A DNA stretch of 64,000 bases from Gordonia amarae NBRC 15530 (GTDB lineage Bacteria; Actinomycetota; Actinomycetes; Mycobacteriales; Mycobacteriaceae). A model generated the notes under the pieces. It was not told the DNA's origin. It saw only the letters and a list, made by a program, of their open reading frames with translations, and searched no databases. Position 1 is the stretch's first letter, and each line of letters starts with the position of its first letter. The translations under genes were made by a program, and so were the position numbers. The stretch is from positions 1 to 64,000 of the forward strand of contig NZ_BAED01000003.1 of assembly GCF_000241345.1 (NCBI RefSeq). The letters run 5' to 3'. This document shows positions 39,566-50,047 of the stretch, in pieces.

Positions 39566-40596
39566 GTTCAGTAACAGCCCACAACTCACCCGCCACGGAC
39601 GCCCGGGCGGACTCGGCACCCGCCGGACCTCCCGCCGGCAGGCCGTCGATTCTCGACAGGGTTCCCGGCTTCGCCCACCCGACCGACCGGTTCGTCTTCG
39701 GCTGGGCGATCGCACTGCTGGTGGCCAACATCGGGATCGTCGCCACCGGCGGCGCGGTCCGGCTGACCAAGTCCGGACTCGGCTGCCCGACCTGGCCGCG
39801 CTGCACCGCCGAATCGGTGGTCCCGCACGCCGAACTCGGTATCCACGGCGTCATCGAGTTCGGCAACCGGATGCTCACCTGGGTACTCACGGTGATCGCG
39901 ATCGCCACGGTCGTCGCGATCTGGCGCCGCAGGCCTGTCGAACGGTTCAACCGCCGGCTGTCGGTGCTCCTTGGTCTTGGTATCCCGTTCCAAGGTGTGA
40001 TCGGCGGCATCACGGTGCTCACCGATCTCAACCCGTGGGTGGTGGCCCTGCACTTCCTGCTGTCGATGGCGCTGGTCTCGGGCGCGGCGTGGCTGGTCTA
40101 CCGGCTGCGCTACCCGCGGGGAAGCTCCGATACGCCCGGCTCCGCCGGCCTGGTCGCCCGGCTGGGCCGGGATCTGTCCTGGCTGATCTACGTGACAACC
40201 TGGGCGGCGACCTATCTGGGCACCGTGGTGACCGGTTCCGGACCGCACGCCGGTGACGAGAACGCGCCCCGTAACGGGCTCGATCCGGCCAACGCCACCC
40301 AGTTGCACGCTGACGCCGTGTTCATCCTGCTCGGCGCCACTGTCGCGCTCGTCATCGGTGCCCGGGCCGCGAAGCTGGGCCAGTACCGCACGTCGGTCAT
40401 GTTCCTGGGGCTGTTGTTGTTGCAGGGTCTCATCGGGGCGATCCAGTACGCGACCGATCTGCCGATCGCCCTGGTGATCGCGCACATGACCGGGAGCGCC
40501 TTACTCGTCGCGGGAGCCACCTGGCTGGTCATCTCGTTCTCACGCAGCAACGACGACTCGGCTGCCGAGAACGTCAGCGAGCAAGCCGCGCGCTGA
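39562..40596 (+). CDS. ctaA: CtaA, heme A synthase
   Basis: A 344-residue membrane protein with about eight helices. Heme-binding features: GLGCPTWPRC with its cysteine pair, ELGIHGVIEFGNRM, TGSGPHAGDENAPRNG and a final histidine helix (AHMTGSALL). Oxidises heme O to heme A for cytochrome aa3 oxidase. ATGA overlap with the permease. Works in series with CtaB encoded at 42113. Confidence 0.95.
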   Translation: MSSVTAHNSPATDARADSAPAGPPAGRPSILDRVPGFAHPTDRFVFGWAIALLVANIGIVATGGAVRLTKSGLGCPTWPRCTAESVVPHAELGIHGVIEFGNRMLTWVLTVIAIATVVAIWRRRPVERFNRRLSVLLGLGIPFQGVIGGITVLTDLNPWVVALHFLLSMALVSGAAWLVYRLRYPRGSSDTPGSAGLVARLGRDLSWLIYVTTWAATYLGTVVTGSGPHAGDENAPRNGLDPANATQLHADAVFILLGATVALVIGARAAKLGQYRTSVMFLGLLLLQGLIGAIQYATDLPIALVIAHMTGSALLVAGATWLVISFSRSNDDSAAENVSEQAAR

Positions 40597-40618
40597 CGCC
40601 GGCCACCCCAACGGCATG

Positions 40619-40657
40619 CGAATGGCCGCATCCCCACGCCGGGGATGCGGCCATTCG
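40619..40657. terminator. Bidirectional hairpin terminator
   Basis: A perfect 17-bp stem around a 5-base loop lies between the convergent ctaA and the unknown gene at 40674. The left arm runs from 40619 and the right arm ends at 40657. Confidence 0.85.
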
Positions 40658-40673
40658 AGTGAATACGATGCGG

Positions 40674-41090
40674 TCAGCCGAGGCCGGGGTCGCGAAGCCT
40701 GGGCTTGACGATCGCGGTGTTGCGCGCCTTGGGGAACCGCTTCTGGTTGGCGACCCAGCCGGCCATCTTCGCGTAGTGCCCCTTCTTCGGGGTCACCGTG
40801 GAGATGAGTTCCCGGTCCCATTCTTCGGCCACCTCCAGGCCGTTCACCGCGTCGACGACGGCCTTGGCGGTGGCCACGTCGGCCACCACACGGTCACCGA
40901 GGATGCCGCCCGCCTCACCGACGAGGGTGATCCGGACACCGGCGGCGCCGATCGGCTGCAGCACGGCCTTGGCCGATCCGCCCTCCCGCGCCACGAAACC
41001 GCGCACGGCGACGAGAACATCCTTGGGTACGGTCAACTTCGGCGTGGCCTGCTGAGGGGCTTCGGTATCGGTTGAGGGCGCGTCAGTCAT
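40674..41090 (-). CDS. Conserved hypothetical protein
   Basis: A 138-residue soluble protein from ATG 41090. An acidic, threonine-rich N-terminus of about 20 residues precedes a compact domain: DVLVAVRGFVAREGG, VRITLVGEAGGILGD, then EEWDRELISTVTPKKGHYAKM. The C-terminus is basic. I do not recognise the family. It is bounded by a terminator and converges with ctaA. Confidence 0.7.
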   Translation of the reverse strand: MTDAPSTDTEAPQQATPKLTVPKDVLVAVRGFVAREGGSAKAVLQPIGAAGVRITLVGEAGGILGDRVVADVATAKAVVDAVNGLEVAEEWDRELISTVTPKKGHYAKMAGWVANQKRFPKARNTAIVKPRLRDPGLG

Positions 41091-41138
41091 GCGGGCCAGC
41101 ATACCGGCCACCCTCACGGGACCGTGTACAACAGTGGC

Positions 41139-42104
41139 ATGCGTGCGATACAGGTCACGGCCCACGGCGGTCCCGACGTTCTGTCCCTCACCACCGTCGA
41201 CGATCCGGTGACCGCCGCGGACGAGGTGCTGGTGCGCACCGGCGCCGCGGGCGTGAACTTCATCGACACCTACCTGCGCCGCGGCATGTATCCGTCCGCG
41301 CCTCCCTACATCCCGGGCTCGGAGATCGCCGGCACCGTGGTGGCAGTCGGCTCGTCGGTCACCGATCGGTCCGTGGGCGACCGGGTGGCCACCGTGAACG
41401 CCCCCGGCGGCTACGCCGAACTGGTGGCCGTGCCCGCCGGCCGCACCGTCGTGCTGCCCGACGCGGTGACCGACGACGTCGCCGGCTCCTCGATGCTGCG
41501 CGGCCTGACCGCCCACTACCTCCTCGACGGCAGCGCGCATCCCGCGGCGGGCGACACGGTGCTCGTGCACGCCGGTGCGGGCGGTGTCGGGCTGATCCTC
41601 ACCCAGCTCGCCAAGCTCCGTGGGCTGCGGGTCATCACCACGGTCTCCTCCGACGACAAGGAGGTGTTGTCGCGGGAGGCCGGGGCCGATCACGTGCTGC
41701 GCTACAGCGACGACCTGACCGCGCAGGTCCGTGACCTGACCGCGGGCGATGGCGTGACGGTGGTCTACGACGGGGTCGGCGCCGACACTTTCGAGCAGTC
41801 CCTGACCTCCACGGCGGTCCGCGGCACCGTGGTCCTCTACGGCGCCGCGAGCGGACCGGTGCCCCCGTTCGATCTGCAGCGGCTCAACGGGCTGGGTTCA
41901 CTGTCGGTGACACGCCCGACGCTGGCGCACTTCATCGCCCGCCCCGACGAACTGTCGTGGCGTGCCGGTGAGCTGTTCGGGGCTGTCGCCGACGGGGATG
42001 TCAAGGTTCGGGTGGGCCAGAGCTACGCCCTCGCGGATGCGGCACAGGCCCATCGCGATCTGGAGGCCCGCATCACCACGGGCAGCACGGTCCTGATCCC
42101 CTGA
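41139..42104 (+). CDS. qor: Quinone oxidoreductase (Qor, MDR zeta-crystallin type)
   Basis: About 321 residues from ATG 41139. MDR-family fold: ADEVLVRTGAAGVNFIDTYL near the N-terminus, VLVHAGAGGVGLILTQ (nucleotide-binding glycine motif), and no zinc-binding cysteines, as in quinone oxidoreductases. Reduces quinones with NADPH. By order the counterpart of Rv1454c. Ends 8 bases from ctaB, which converges on it. Confidence 0.9.
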   Translation: MRAIQVTAHGGPDVLSLTTVDDPVTAADEVLVRTGAAGVNFIDTYLRRGMYPSAPPYIPGSEIAGTVVAVGSSVTDRSVGDRVATVNAPGGYAELVAVPAGRTVVLPDAVTDDVAGSSMLRGLTAHYLLDGSAHPAAGDTVLVHAGAGGVGLILTQLAKLRGLRVITTVSSDDKEVLSREAGADHVLRYSDDLTAQVRDLTAGDGVTVVYDGVGADTFEQSLTSTAVRGTVVLYGAASGPVPPFDLQRLNGLGSLSVTRPTLAHFIARPDELSWRAGELFGAVADGDVKVRVGQSYALADAAQAHRDLEARITTGSTVLIP

Positions 42105-42112
42105 CGTTTGAA

Positions 42113-43099
42113 TCAAATAAGGTCGGCGATCGTCTTCATGTTGACGACGGCGTCGATGGCCAGACCGCAGAACAGGATGGCCAGGTATTCGTTGGACTGC
42201 AGGAACACCTTGAGCGGGGCGACCTCGGCACCCGCTCGGGTCTCGCTGTAGAGCTTGTGCACCCGGCTCAGGAACCATCCGCCGCCGAGGACGGACACCG
42301 CGAGGTAGATCCAGCTTGTCGCCGGGATCAACACCAGCGAGGTGATGACGGTGGCCCAGGTGTAGAACAGCATCTGCCTGGTGACGCGTTCCTCGGTCGC
42401 GATGACCGGGAGCATCGGCACGCCCGCCGCCTTGTAGTCCTCCTTGTAGCGCATCGCGAGCGCCCAGGTGTGCGGCGGTGTCCAGAAGAAGATCACCAGG
42501 AACAGCACGATCGGTTCCCAGCTCAGTGAGCCGGTGACCGCGGCCCAGCCCACCAGGGTGGGCATACAGCCGGCGGCGCCGCCCCAGACCACGTTCTGCC
42601 AGGTGCGGCGTTTGAGGATCATCGTGTAGACGCCGACGTAGAACGCGATGGTCGCGAGGACCAGCAACGCGCTGAGCAGGTTGGCGGCCGTCCACAGCAC
42701 CGCGAACGAGGCAACGCCGAGCACGATCCCGAAGATCAGCGCGGCCCGCGTCGACACGGCATGCCGGGCGATCGGCCTGCGCGCAGTTCGCTTCATCTTC
42801 TGGTCGATGTCCGCGTCGGCGACCATGTTCAGCGTGTTGGCGCTGCCGGCTCCGAGCCAGCCGCCGATCAGCGTGAACGCGATCAGCGCGAGGTCGACCT
42901 CACCACGGTCTGCCTGCAGCATGACCGGGATGGTCGCCACCAGCAGTAGCTCGATCACCCGGGGTTTGGTGAGCGCGATGTAGGCGAGAACCGTGTCGCG
43001 CACTCGCCGCGGCACCGACGGCCGGGCCGAGCCCTGCGGTACCGAGGTATCTCGGGGGGCGGCGGAGGACGATCCGCTCACGTGTTCCCCAATCCTCAC
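42113..43099 (-). CDS. ctaB: CtaB, heme O synthase (protoheme IX farnesyltransferase)
   Basis: A 328-residue UbiA-family prenyltransferase from GTG 43099, chosen because GAGGAG lies seven bases upstream. First Asp motif [19 protein letters not shown] and second motif region [14 protein letters not shown] are present, with about nine helices. Adds farnesyl to heme B; CtaA then makes heme A. Confidence 0.94.
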   Translation of the reverse strand: MRIGEHVSGSSSAAPRDTSVPQGSARPSVPRRVRDTVLAYIALTKPRVIELLLVATIPVMLQADRGEVDLALIAFTLIGGWLGAGSANTLNMVADADIDQKMKRTARRPIARHAVSTRAALIFGIVLGVASFAVLWTAANLLSALLVLATIAFYVGVYTMILKRRTWQNVVWGGAAGCMPTLVGWAAVTGSLSWEPIVLFLVIFFWTPPHTWALAMRYKEDYKAAGVPMLPVIATEERVTRQMLFYTWATVITSLVLIPATSWIYLAVSVLGGGWFLSRVHKLYSETRAGAEVAPLKVFLQSNEYLAILFCGLAIDAVVNMKTIADLI

Positions 43100-43460
43100 T
43101 GGCACTCCTCGTCTGCCGGCGGACACCGATGTCCTGCTTCGGCATTCCACTGGACGGCGTTTGCATCTCTGACGACCCACGGGCGGGCCTTCGCCTCGGC
43201 CGACTACTACAGGGAATGGTAGACGGTGGGCCGGTGAATCAAGGAATCGCCTCGGCCACTGGACGCCCGAGCCGTCGATTCTGTGACCGGGATCAAGAGG
43301 AATTGGTCACGTTGCCGAAGCTACCGGCGAGTTAGGCCCCGTGACCGAACCGCCGCGGGGCCCGGCGTTTAGTCTGGAAAGCAGCAAGTGCCCGCAAATC
43401 CTCGTAACTGCCCGCAGCAGATCAGCACAGCAGCCCATCATCAACAGGAGACACCGCATC
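43100..43460. other. Divergent promoter region between ctaB and tkt
   Basis: A 361-base gap between the divergent genes. It must hold the promoters of both the heme O synthase and the pentose-phosphate operon. I see no RNA gene, strong hairpin or iron box in it. AGGAG at about 43447 precedes the tkt start. Confidence 0.6.
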
Positions 43461-45563
43461 GTGGCCAGCACCTCAAACAGTCCCGCCGTCATCACCGACG
43501 AGATCCGCGCGCTGACCGTCGCCTCTCATCCGGCTGACTGGACCGACGTCGACACCCGGGCCGTCGACACCGCCCGGCTGCTGGCCGCCGACGCGGTGCA
43601 GAAGTGCGGCAGCGGGCATCCGGGCACGGCGATGAGCCTGGCGCCGCTCGCCTACACCCTGTTCCAGCGGACGATGCGGCACGATCCGGCCGACCCGGAG
43701 TGGGTGGGCCGTGACCGCTTCGTGCTGTCCTGCGGCCACTCGAGCCTGACCCTGTACATCCAGCTGTACCTGGCCGGTTTCGGTCTCGAACTGTCCGACC
43801 TCGAAGCGCTGCGCACCTGGGGTTCGCTGACCCCCGGCCACCCCGAGTACCGGCACACCAACGGTGTGGAGATCACCACCGGCCCGCTCGGCCAGGGTCT
43901 GGCGTCGGCGGTGGGCATGAGCATGGCATCCCGCTACGAGCGCGGCCTGTTCGACCCGGAGGCCGCCCCCGGCACCAGCCCGTTCGACCATTTCATCTAC
44001 GTGATCGCCTCCGACGGTGACATCGAGGAGGGCGTGACCTCCGAGGCCAGTTCGCTCGCCGGTACACAGCAGCTCGGCAATCTGATCGTCTTCTACGACC
44101 AGAACCAGATCTCCATCGAGGACGACACCGACATCGCCCTGTCCGAGGACGTCGCCAAGCGCTACGAGGCCTACGGCTGGCATGTGCAGACCGTCGACGG
44201 CGGTGAGAACGTCGCCGGCATCGAGGCGGCAATCGAGGCGGCCAGGGCCGTCACCGACAAGCCGTCGATCATCTGCCTCAAGACAGTGATCGCCTTCCCC
44301 GCCCCCACCAAGATGAACACCGGTGCCTCGCACGGTTCGGCACTGGGCTCCGACGAGGTGGCCGCCACCAAGGAAATCCTCGGCTTCGACCCGGAGAAGT
44401 CCTTCGAGGTGTCCGACGAGGTCATCGGCCACACCCGTGCACTGCTGGAGCGCGGCGCCGCCGCCAAGGCCGAGTGGACCACCGCGTTCAATGCCTGGGC
44501 CGCCGCGAACACCGACGCCAAGGCGCTGTTCGACCGGCTGCATGCCGGTGAGCTGCCCGCGGGGTGGACCGATGCGCTGCCCACCTGGGAGCCCGGCGAC
44601 AAGGCCGTGGCCACGCGTTCGGCCTCCGGCAAGGTGCTCTCGGCGCTCGGCCCGGTGCTGCCCGAACTGTGGGGCGGCTCGGCCGACCTCGCCGGCTCCA
44701 ACAACACCACCATCGACGGCGCCGCGTCGTTCGGCCCGGCGTCGATCTCCACATCGACCTGGACCGCAGACCCTTACGGCCGCACCCTGCACTTCGGCAT
44801 CCGCGAGCACGCTATGGGCTCGATCCTGTCGGGCATCGTCCTGCACGGCCCGACCCGCGCCTACGGCGGCACATTCCTGCAGTTCGCCGACTACATGCGC
44901 CCGGCTGTGCGCCTGGCCGCACTGATGGAGATCGCCCCGGTCTACGTGTGGACGCACGACTCGATCGGCCTCGGCGAGGACGGGCCGACCCACCAGCCGA
45001 TCGAGCACCTGGCCGCGCTGCGCGCCATCCCGCACCTGGACGTGGTGCGCCCGGCCGACGCCAACGAGACCGCCTACGCCTGGGCGCATATCCTGACCCG
45101 CCACAAGAACCCGGCAGGCCTGGCCCTGACGCGCCAGAACGTCGCGGTCCTGGAAGGCACGTCCGCCGAAGGTGTGGCCGCCGGCGGTTACGTGCTCAGC
45201 GACGCCGAGGGCGAGGCCCAGGTGGTGCTGATCGCGACCGGTTCCGAGGTCGAGTTGGCTGTCGCCGCGCAGGAGACCCTCAAGGGCAAGGGCATCGCCG
45301 CCCGCGTCGTGTCGATGCCCAGCATCGAATGGTTCGACGAGCAGACCCAGGAGTACCGGGATTCGGTGCTTCCGCCGGCCACCCCGCGCGTGGTGGTCGA
45401 GGCCGGCATCGCGATGCCGTGGTTCCGGTTCGTGCCGTCCGCCGACCAGATCGTCTCCCTCGAGCACTACGGCGCGTCGGCCGGGTACAAGGTGCTCTAC
45501 GAGGAGTTCGGTATCACCGCTGAGGCCGTCGTCGCCGCCGCGGAACGCGCAGTCGCCAAGTAA
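43461..45563 (+). CDS. tkt: Transketolase
   Basis: A 700-residue thiamine-diphosphate enzyme from GTG 43461, with AGGAG upstream. Key motifs: the [16 protein letters not shown] substrate loop, the ThDP-binding GDGD-like [14 protein letters not shown], and [16 protein letters not shown] in the pyrimidine domain. Exchanges C2 units in the non-oxidative pentose phosphate pathway. First gene of the tkt-tal-zwf-opcA-pgl operon. Confidence 0.97.
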   Translation: MASTSNSPAVITDEIRALTVASHPADWTDVDTRAVDTARLLAADAVQKCGSGHPGTAMSLAPLAYTLFQRTMRHDPADPEWVGRDRFVLSCGHSSLTLYIQLYLAGFGLELSDLEALRTWGSLTPGHPEYRHTNGVEITTGPLGQGLASAVGMSMASRYERGLFDPEAAPGTSPFDHFIYVIASDGDIEEGVTSEASSLAGTQQLGNLIVFYDQNQISIEDDTDIALSEDVAKRYEAYGWHVQTVDGGENVAGIEAAIEAARAVTDKPSIICLKTVIAFPAPTKMNTGASHGSALGSDEVAATKEILGFDPEKSFEVSDEVIGHTRALLERGAAAKAEWTTAFNAWAAANTDAKALFDRLHAGELPAGWTDALPTWEPGDKAVATRSASGKVLSALGPVLPELWGGSADLAGSNNTTIDGAASFGPASISTSTWTADPYGRTLHFGIREHAMGSILSGIVLHGPTRAYGGTFLQFADYMRPAVRLAALMEIAPVYVWTHDSIGLGEDGPTHQPIEHLAALRAIPHLDVVRPADANETAYAWAHILTRHKNPAGLALTRQNVAVLEGTSAEGVAAGGYVLSDAEGEAQVVLIATGSEVELAVAAQETLKGKGIAARVVSMPSIEWFDEQTQEYRDSVLPPATPRVVVEAGIAMPWFRFVPSADQIVSLEHYGASAGYKVLYEEFGITAEAVVAAAERAVAK

Positions 45564-45588
45564 TCACACGAAATCAGGGAGAACCGCC

Positions 45589-46704
45589 GTGACCCAGAAT
45601 GAGAAGCTCGCAGAACTGTCCGCCGCCGGGGTATCGGTGTGGCTCGATGACCTCTCGCGTGACCTGATCTCCTCGGGTGACCTGGCTGCCCTCATCGACA
45701 CCAAGTCGGTGACCGGGGTGACCACCAACCCGTCGATCTTCCAGGCCGCGCTGTCCAAAGGCACCAGCTACGACGCCCAGGTCAGTGAGCTGGCCGCGCG
45801 CGGCGCCGACGTGGACGCCACCATCCGCACCGTCACCACCGACGACGTCCGCAACGCCTGCGACGTGCTCGCCGGCGTGTACGAGGCCACCGACGGCGTC
45901 GACGGCCGGGTGTCGATCGAGGTCGATCCGCGTCTGGCGCACGACACCGACGCCACCGTGGCCCAGGCCATCGAACTGTGGAAGATCGTCGATCGGCCCA
46001 ACCTGCTGATCAAGATCCCCGCGACCGTCGCCGGTCTGCCCGCGATCAGCAAGGTGATCGCCGAGGGCATCAGCGTGAACGTGACGCTGATCTTCTCGGT
46101 GGAGCGCTACCTGGGCGTGATGGACGCCTACCTCGCCGGCCTGGAGGCCGCGGCCACCGCCGGACACGATCTGTCGAAGATCCATTCGGTGGCCTCGTTC
46201 TTCGTCTCCCGCGTCGACACCGAGGTGGACAAGCGCCTGGCCGCCATCGGCTCGCCCGAGGCGACCGAGTTGCAGGGCAAGGCGGCACTGGCCAATGCCC
46301 GGCTGGCATATGCCGCGTACGAGGACGTGTTCAGCGGCGACCGTTTCGACGCGCTCGTCGCCAAGGGCGGCCGGTCGCAGCGTCCGCTGTGGGCGTCGAC
46401 GGGTGTGAAGAACCCCGACTACCCCGACACCCTGTACGTGAGCGAGCTGGTTGCCCCCAACACGGTGAACACGATGCCGGGCAAGACGATGGACGCCTTC
46501 GCCGACCACGGCTGGGTCAACACCTCCTCGATCATCGGTCTGGGCGGCGCCTCGCAGGAGGTCTTCGACAAGATCGCCGCCCTCGGTGTCGATTTCACCG
46601 ACGTCTTCGAGGTGCTGGAAAGCGAGGGAGTGAGTAAGTTCGAGGACGCATGGAACGAGCTCCTCACCGCGACCGCAGAGCAGCTCACCGCAGCGAAAGG
46701 CTGA
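45589..46704 (+). CDS. tal: Transaldolase
   Basis: A 371-residue class I aldolase. The Schiff-base lysine lies in [15 protein letters not shown], and the N-terminal [12 protein letters not shown] is diagnostic. GTG start with GGGAG upstream, 25 bases after tkt. Moves C3 units between sugar phosphates. Confidence 0.96.
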   Translation: MTQNEKLAELSAAGVSVWLDDLSRDLISSGDLAALIDTKSVTGVTTNPSIFQAALSKGTSYDAQVSELAARGADVDATIRTVTTDDVRNACDVLAGVYEATDGVDGRVSIEVDPRLAHDTDATVAQAIELWKIVDRPNLLIKIPATVAGLPAISKVIAEGISVNVTLIFSVERYLGVMDAYLAGLEAAATAGHDLSKIHSVASFFVSRVDTEVDKRLAAIGSPEATELQGKAALANARLAYAAYEDVFSGDRFDALVAKGGRSQRPLWASTGVKNPDYPDTLYVSELVAPNTVNTMPGKTMDAFADHGWVNTSSIIGLGGASQEVFDKIAALGVDFTDVFEVLESEGVSKFEDAWNELLTATAEQLTAAKG

Positions 46705-46710
46705 AACCTG

Positions 46711-48264
46711 GTGACATCCCGGAACCCGCAGCACGACGGCACCGACTGGACCAATCCGCTGCGCGATCCCCGGGACAAGAGGTTGGCCCGGATCGCCGGT
46801 CCCTGCAGTCTGATCATCTTCGGGGTCACCGGCGATCTCGCGCGTAAGAAACTGATGCCCGCGGTGTACGACCTGGCCAACCGCGGGCTCCTGCCCCCGT
46901 CGTTCGCACTCGTCGGGTTCGCCCGGCGCGACTGGGATCACGAGGACTTCGCCAAGATCGTCCACGACGCCGTCCGCGATCACGCGCGCACCGGCTTCCG
47001 TGAAGAGGTGTGGGAACGCCTGAGCGAGGGTTTCCGGTTCGTGCAGGGCGCCTTCGACGACGACGATGCCTTCGACCGGCTCAAGGACACCCTGGCCCGC
47101 CTTGACACCGAACGCGGCACCGACGGTAATCACGCCTTCTACCTGTCGATCCCGCCGAAGGCCTTCCCGACCGTCCTCGAGCAGCTGCACCGGGTGGGGC
47201 TTGCCGCCGGCGACGACGAGCATTGGCGCCGGGTGGTCATCGAGAAGCCGTTCGGCCACGACCTGCAGTCGGCGAAAGAACTGAACGCCATCGTCAACCG
47301 GGTCTTCCCCGAGTCGTCGGTGTTCCGGATCGACCACTATCTGGGCAAGGAGACGGTCCAGAACATCCTGGCGCTGCGGTTCGCCAATCAGTTGTTCGAT
47401 CCGCTGTGGAGTTCGCACTACATCGATCATGTGCAGATCACCATGGCCGAGGACATCGGCCTCGGCGGCCGGGCCGGCTACTACGACGGTATCGGTGCCG
47501 CCCGGGATGTGATCCAGAACCATCTGCTGCAGTTGATGGCGCTGGTGGCGATGGAGGAGCCGATCTCGTTCGAGCCGAAGCAGTTGCAGGCCGAGAAGAT
47601 CAAAGTCCTTGCCGCCACCCGCAACATCGAACCGCTCGCGGAGAACTCGGCGCGGGGCCAGTACGGTCCCGGCTGGCAGGGCAGCGACAAGGTTCCCGGC
47701 CTCATCGACGAGGACGGTTTCGCCGCCGACTCGATCACCGAGACGTACGCGGCCATCGCGCTCGAAGTGGATTCGCGCCGCTGGGCCGGTGTGCCATTTT
47801 ACTTGCGGACCGGAAAACGCCTGGGCCGCAGGGTCACCGAGATCGCCCTGGTGTTCAAGCGGGCCCCTCACCTGCCGTTCGACAAGACCATGACCGAGGA
47901 ACTGAGCCAGAACGCGCTGGTGATCCGGGTGCAACCGGATGAGGGCATCACGCTGCGGTTCGGGTCCAAGGTGCCCGCTTCCAGCATGGAGGTCCGCGAC
48001 GTGAACATGGACTTCAGCTACGGCACCGCCTTCACCGAGGCCTCCCCGGAGGCGTACGAACGGCTGATCCTCGACGTGCTGCTCGGCGAGCCGTCGCTGT
48101 TCCCGGTGAACGAGGAAGTCGAATTGTCGTGGCAGATCCTCGATCCCGTACTCGACCACTGGGCCGCCGACGGTAAGCCGGATACCTACGAGTCCGGTAC
48201 GTGGGGTCCGGCATCGGCCGAGGAGATGATGACCCGTACCGGTCGCAGCTGGCGCCGGCCGTAA
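46711..48264 (+). CDS. zwf: Glucose-6-phosphate 1-dehydrogenase
   Basis: A 517-residue enzyme. NADP site FGVTGDLARKKLMPA, substrate motif RIDHYLGKETVQN, and VVIEKPFGHDL are all present. GTG start six bases after tal. First step of the oxidative pentose phosphate pathway, giving NADPH. Acts with the OpcA protein encoded next. Confidence 0.97.
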   Translation: MTSRNPQHDGTDWTNPLRDPRDKRLARIAGPCSLIIFGVTGDLARKKLMPAVYDLANRGLLPPSFALVGFARRDWDHEDFAKIVHDAVRDHARTGFREEVWERLSEGFRFVQGAFDDDDAFDRLKDTLARLDTERGTDGNHAFYLSIPPKAFPTVLEQLHRVGLAAGDDEHWRRVVIEKPFGHDLQSAKELNAIVNRVFPESSVFRIDHYLGKETVQNILALRFANQLFDPLWSSHYIDHVQITMAEDIGLGGRAGYYDGIGAARDVIQNHLLQLMALVAMEEPISFEPKQLQAEKIKVLAATRNIEPLAENSARGQYGPGWQGSDKVPGLIDEDGFAADSITETYAAIALEVDSRRWAGVPFYLRTGKRLGRRVTEIALVFKRAPHLPFDKTMTEELSQNALVIRVQPDEGITLRFGSKVPASSMEVRDVNMDFSYGTAFTEASPEAYERLILDVLLGEPSLFPVNEEVELSWQILDPVLDHWAADGKPDTYESGTWGPASAEEMMTRTGRSWRRP

Positions 48265-48273
48265 GGAGTAACG

Positions 48274-49194
48274 ATGATCGTCGATCTTCCGGACACCTCC
48301 ACCAGCGCGGTGGCCAAACGGATCGTGGAGGTCCGCGAGTCCGGCGGCGCCATCAGCCTGGGCCGCGTGCTGACGCTGGTGGTGGTCGCCGAACGCAACG
48401 AACCCACCGAGGGCGCAATCTCGGCGGCGATCGATGCCAGCCGTGAGCATCCGAGCCGGGTGATCGCGGTGTCGCGGGGCGACGAGAACGATCCGACCCG
48501 TCTCGACGCACAGATCCGGGTCGGTGGTGACGCCGGTGCCTCCGAGGTGGTGGTCCTGACATTGCACGGCGAGCTGGCAGCACACCCGCATTCGGTGGTC
48601 ATTCCGTTCCTGCTGCCGGACACTCCGGTCGTCACGTGGTGGCCGGGCACCGCTCCGGAGCACCCGGCGGCCGACCCGATGGGCAAACTCGGCAAGCGCC
48701 GTATCCTCGACGCCACCAAGGACCCCGACGGCGGCACGGTGCTCGCGCGCCGCCTGTCGAGCTACTCCGACGGTGATTCGGACATCGCCTGGACGCAGAT
48801 CACCCCGTGGCGGGGCATTCTGGCCTCGGCTGTCGATCGGCCCCCGCATGAGCCGATCACCGCGGTCGAGGTGAGCGGGCCCACCAACTCCCCTGCCATC
48901 GACCTGCTGGCAGGGTGGCTGCGGGCGGCGCTGCGGGTTCCCACGCACCGCAGCATCGGCAGTTTCGAGGTCCGTCTGCACCGGGAGGGCGGGCCGACGG
49001 TGCTGGCCATCGACGAGAACAGCAATGCCGTGCTGACCGCCCCCGGTAAACCCGACGGCCGGATTGCGTTGATCCGGCGGAACCTGCCGATGTGTCTGGC
49101 CGAGGAACTGCGTAGGCTCGACGCCGACGAGATCTACGAGATGGCACTTGCCGGTGCCGCCGAGGTGGAGACAGTGGAAAGGGTTTCGGCGTGA
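48274..49194 (+). CDS. opcA: OpcA, glucose-6-phosphate dehydrogenase assembly protein
   Basis: A 306-residue OpcA-family protein, with the typical N-terminal MIVDLPDTSTSAV and the VVTWWPGTAPEHPAADPMGK segment. Known: needed for full activity of actinobacterial and cyanobacterial Zwf. ATG 48274 is 9 bases after zwf with AAGGAG upstream. Confidence 0.95.
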   Translation: MIVDLPDTSTSAVAKRIVEVRESGGAISLGRVLTLVVVAERNEPTEGAISAAIDASREHPSRVIAVSRGDENDPTRLDAQIRVGGDAGASEVVVLTLHGELAAHPHSVVIPFLLPDTPVVTWWPGTAPEHPAADPMGKLGKRRILDATKDPDGGTVLARRLSSYSDGDSDIAWTQITPWRGILASAVDRPPHEPITAVEVSGPTNSPAIDLLAGWLRAALRVPTHRSIGSFEVRLHREGGPTVLAIDENSNAVLTAPGKPDGRIALIRRNLPMCLAEELRRLDADEIYEMALAGAAEVETVERVSA

Positions 49195-49964
49195 TCGCAT
49201 CAGACAATCCCCACCTGGAGCCGATGACGGAGACGCTGGTCTTCGATGACAAGTCGGAGCTGGTGTCCACTGCGGCGCAGCGGTTCGTCGACGTCGTGAC
49301 CGCCGCCCAACGTGAGCGCGGTGTCGCGCATGTGGTGCTCACCGGCGGCAGCAATGGCATCGCGATCCTGGCCGCACTGGCAGCCAACAGCGGTGAGATC
49401 GACTGGTCGAACGTCGAATTGTATTGGGGCGATGATCGTTTCGTCCCCGATGAAGATCCCGAACGTAACGTGGGTCAGGCCCGTGACGCGCTGCTCGCCC
49501 ATGTTCCGGTCGACCCGGCCAAGGTGCACGCGATGGCCGCATCGGACGGTCCGTTCGGGGACGATATCGACGCCGCAGCCGAGGATTACGCCCGGATTCT
49601 GTCCGAGCTGTCCACCGGCGGGGTGGCTCCCGAGTTCGACCTGCATTTGCTCGGTATGGGCGGTGAGGGCCACATCAATTCCCTCTTCCCGCACACCGAA
49701 GCCACCGCGGAAATATCGAAAACCGTTGTGGCCGTGACTGACTCCCCCAAGCCTCCGCCCCGCCGCATCACGCTGACGCTGCCGGTGGTCAACCGCAGCC
49801 GAGCGGTGTGGTTCCTGGTCGCGGGTGCCGACAAGGCCGAGGCCGTCGCCGCCGCCCATGGCGGCGCCGATCCCGCCGACTGGCCGTGCGCCGGAGCCCA
49901 CGGCACCGCCGAAACCGTCTGGTTCCTCGACGAGGCGGCGGCATCACACCTTCCGGCCGACTGA
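49191..49964 (+). CDS. pgl: 6-phosphogluconolactonase
   Basis: A 257-residue DevB/Pgl protein. VVLTGGSNGIAILAAL, VELYWGDDRFVPDEDPERN and HLLGMGGEGHINSLFP are the family signatures. GTG 49191 overlaps the opcA stop; ATG 49224 is an alternative. Hydrolyses the lactone formed by Zwf. Last gene of the operon. Confidence 0.95.
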   Translation: MIASDNPHLEPMTETLVFDDKSELVSTAAQRFVDVVTAAQRERGVAHVVLTGGSNGIAILAALAANSGEIDWSNVELYWGDDRFVPDEDPERNVGQARDALLAHVPVDPAKVHAMAASDGPFGDDIDAAAEDYARILSELSTGGVAPEFDLHLLGMGGEGHINSLFPHTEATAEISKTVVAVTDSPKPPPRRITLTLPVVNRSRAVWFLVAGADKAEAVAAAHGGADPADWPCAGAHGTAETVWFLDEAAASHLPAD

Positions 49965-49972
49965 CAGCAACA

Positions 49973-50020
49973 CAACACAGGTGGGTGCCGTCCGACGTCG
50001 GACGGCACCCACCTGTGTTG
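49973..50020. terminator. Perfect 24-bp palindromic terminator
   Basis: A perfect inverted repeat of two 24-base arms with no spacer (centre between 49996 and 49997) lies between the convergent pgl and stress-protein genes, 8 and 27 bases from their stops. It would end transcription from both sides. Confidence 0.88.
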
Positions 50021-50047
50021 AGGCCGCTGTGTTTCAGAGCCGTACGG

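Noticed and set aside
43473..45467. A 664-codon open frame on the minus strand
   Set aside because: Antisense to transketolase, with low-complexity His/Gly/Arg-rich translation and no family motif.
45574..49200. A 1208-codon open frame on the minus strand
   Set aside because: It is antisense to tal, zwf and opcA, all clearly real; long antisense frames are expected at this GC content.
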